Below the pieces are notes generated by a model. It was given only the letters and a program-made list of their open reading frames with translations, did no database searches and had not been told where the DNA came from. A stretch of 64,000 nucleotides of DNA from Mycteria americana (Eukaryota; Chordata; Aves; Ciconiiformes; Ciconiidae), in NCBI RefSeq assembly GCF_035582795.1, contig NC_134373.1, positions 24,770,501 to 24,834,500 on the forward strand. The letters are read 5' to 3'. Positions within the stretch are counted from its first letter, which is position 1. The number at the start of each line of letters is the position of its first letter. The position numbers were made by a program, and so were the translations under genes. Of the stretch, positions 62,440 to 64,000 are shown in pieces.

Positions 62440-62580
62440 CCTGGGTGACCTGTCCCGGGAGGTGTCACGGCGCTCACCCGTTGGTTATGGTCTCTCCTGG
62501 GTGGCCACTATCAGCCACTGGGAATCGGATGGGCTTCTGGGTGAAGTGAACCTTTGGCCCGACCCAGCAGAGTCATTTTT
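62440..62580 (+). mobile_element. Possible L3/CR1-type 3' tail
   Basis: The phrase CACTGGGAATCGGATGGGCT and then CCTTTGGCCCGACCCAGCAG is close to the 3' end shared by many L3/CR1-type elements of reptiles and birds (ACTGG..GATGGACC..TTGGTCTGACCCAGTATGGC, from memory). The 5' limit is uncertain. The GC-rich block just upstream may belong to it. Confidence 0.5.
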
Positions 62581-63287
62581 ACTTTCTTCTTTGCTGGGAA
62601 TCCATTTCTGTGCTCTAATTGTTGCATATCTCGGGCAATAACTGGGGGCTTGAGTGTAGGGGGGAAGGTTTTTGAGTGCTTTTTTACACACATTGGAAGA
62701 GAAACAGGGGAGAGGGAAGGTTTGGAAAAAATAGCCTGAAATGTCACTTATTTTTCTGACTAACTACTGAATCAGTCAGGTTTCCCTTCTTGCATCTCTC
62801 ACGCTGCTCCTAAATTACATTCTTAGAGTGCAGATCATTCTCGCTCTTGTTCTGCTGTCACTTAAAAATGGTGATATTCATTCACCTTTTCTGATTTTTA
62901 TCATTTCTCTATCCCTTTGTTTCTCATTATTGCTGAGCATCATGCTTGTACTCGTCTTTCCCTTGTTGTGGTTCTTCCAGTCTCTCTCTTGGTAGTGGTG
63001 AGCATGCAGTAAAGCTTCAGTTATTACTGCTTTTATAGATTTCCATCTCTTTTGAGTTGGTTACATAATTTCTTGCTCTTTTTTTATTACATACGGAAAT
63101 TAGTAAAATGTGCCATGACACTGGGGAATAAACAATACATATACCAAAAGTAATTTGTCAACAACTTTAGATGTTGGTATGGTGATGTGTCATACCATAA
63201 ACCTTACACAATAGTTAAATTCTTGTTTACTTTGCACCTTACACCTACAGAAACCGACTCAATTTTTCTCTTGAGAAAGGGTGACAT

Positions 63288-63302
63288 TAAAAAAAAAAAA
63301 AA
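63288..63302. repeat. A homopolymer
   Basis: Uninterrupted run of about 15 A after GTGACATT. Confidence 0.85.
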
Positions 63303-64000
63303 ATCCAAAATTGAAACAAAACTGTTTATCAACTTCATATGACTGCTACTTAATAAAAGGTTAAGAGCCTTCTTCCCAGAAGGACTTACTTAAGTTTCTG
63401 CTGTTGTAACAGGGGTATTATGATGTATTATATTTCCAGTGTATCATTATGACAGTGGAAATATGTTTGTGCTGCTGGGGGTGAGAGTAGGATAGAGGTG
63501 AAGAGCTAGTCATTTGGAATTTTGAAAACTAAGTCTATATCTGAAATAGTCAAAAAAGAAAAATAGCAAGAAAATTCAGCCTTCACAGCCTCTCTGAGGA
63601 ACCTAAGAGTGAAAGAAGCTGTTTTGCTAAAATATGAACATACATTGACCTGTATCCAATCTTCAAAGCCAATAAAATGCTCTTGAATGTCAACAACTAC
63701 TTTATTTTGTCAAAATAAACCTGTTTGACACTTTTTTCCAAATGGAATCTGAACAAGAAGAACCAAAATGCAAAATTCAATGTATGTTGAGTATGTGTGG
63801 TTGGTGGCATAATGTGGATAAGTAAGAATATACTGGTAGTGGCCTATCTTGCAAATTAAGAAAAAACTTCAACTAGAACTTTTATGACTATACCCTTACA
63901 GCTTGGCGTATGTTTTCATATTCAGTTACTATGTGGAAGGTGTTGACAGAAAATGAAATTTTAATTTTATACACAGCCAACCAATCTTAATAATGGCCTG

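Larger units (their letters stand above)
58019..64000 (+). other. DPP4: DPP4 intron 2, 5' part
   Basis: GC-rich for the first 250 bases, then ordinary sequence. I found no DPP4 exon 3 in these 6 kb. A possible L3/CR1-type repeat tail lies at about 62440-62580 and an A-run at 63288-63302. Confidence 0.65.

Noticed and set aside
58019-64000. Search for DPP4 exon 3
   Set aside because: No segment with splice sites encodes the expected start of the extracellular region, so it is taken to lie beyond the window.

Overview
This window is nuclear DNA from a vertebrate, almost certainly a bird. It is AT-rich, its genes are split into short exons with GT-AG introns, and its main interspersed repeats are CR1 LINE fragments ending in the avian ATTCTATGA tail. 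All genes read on the + strand in the order FAP (3' part), GCG, DPP4 (5' end). This is the conserved FAP-GCG-DPP4 block of jawed vertebrates. The glucagon peptide has Thr at position 16, where chicken has Ser. I recall Thr16 from duck and ostrich, so a non-galliform bird is likely (inference).

Layout. 1-28.4 kb: nineteen consecutive exons of FAP (fibroblast activation protein alpha, a type II membrane prolyl protease). They join into 598 codons plus a stop and align without net insertion or deletion to human FAP residues 163-760. 28.4-36.7 kb: intergenic, with two CR1 copies and microsatellites. 36.7-49.0 kb: GCG (preproglucagon), with a TATA promoter, a non-coding first exon, a 5-kb first intron and six coding exons giving glucagon, GLP-1 and GLP-2 (206 residues). 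49.0-57.4 kb: intergenic, with one long CR1 fragment that still holds the end of a decayed reverse-transcriptase frame. 57.4-58.3 kb: a CpG island with DPP4 exon 1 (Met-Lys) and exon 2 (membrane anchor). 58.3-64.0 kb: the start of the next DPP4 intron.

The genes are linked functionally. DPP4 cleaves the N-terminal dipeptide of incretins such as GLP-1, a product of the neighbouring GCG gene. FAP is a paralogue of DPP4 from an old tandem duplication and shows the same exon pattern. FAP keeps its catalytic triad, its Glu-Glu motif and the Ala at human position 657 that separates FAP from DPP4.

Most notable: (1) reading past the donor of the GLP-1 exon of GCG meets an in-frame TAA at once, giving a 151-residue precursor without GLP-2. 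The next clear poly(A) signals, followed by a GU-rich element, lie in the tail of an ancient L2/MIR-type retroelement in that intron. This could be how the known GLP-2-less bird pancreatic transcript ends. (2) The GLP-2 exon has two acceptors 8 bases apart, and the second would destroy GLP-2. (3) A terminal-exon-like open frame with a good acceptor and an AATAAA lies on the minus strand between FAP and GCG. I see no CRISPR array, bacterial gene, tRNA or rRNA, and no evidence for a wholly new multi-gene system.
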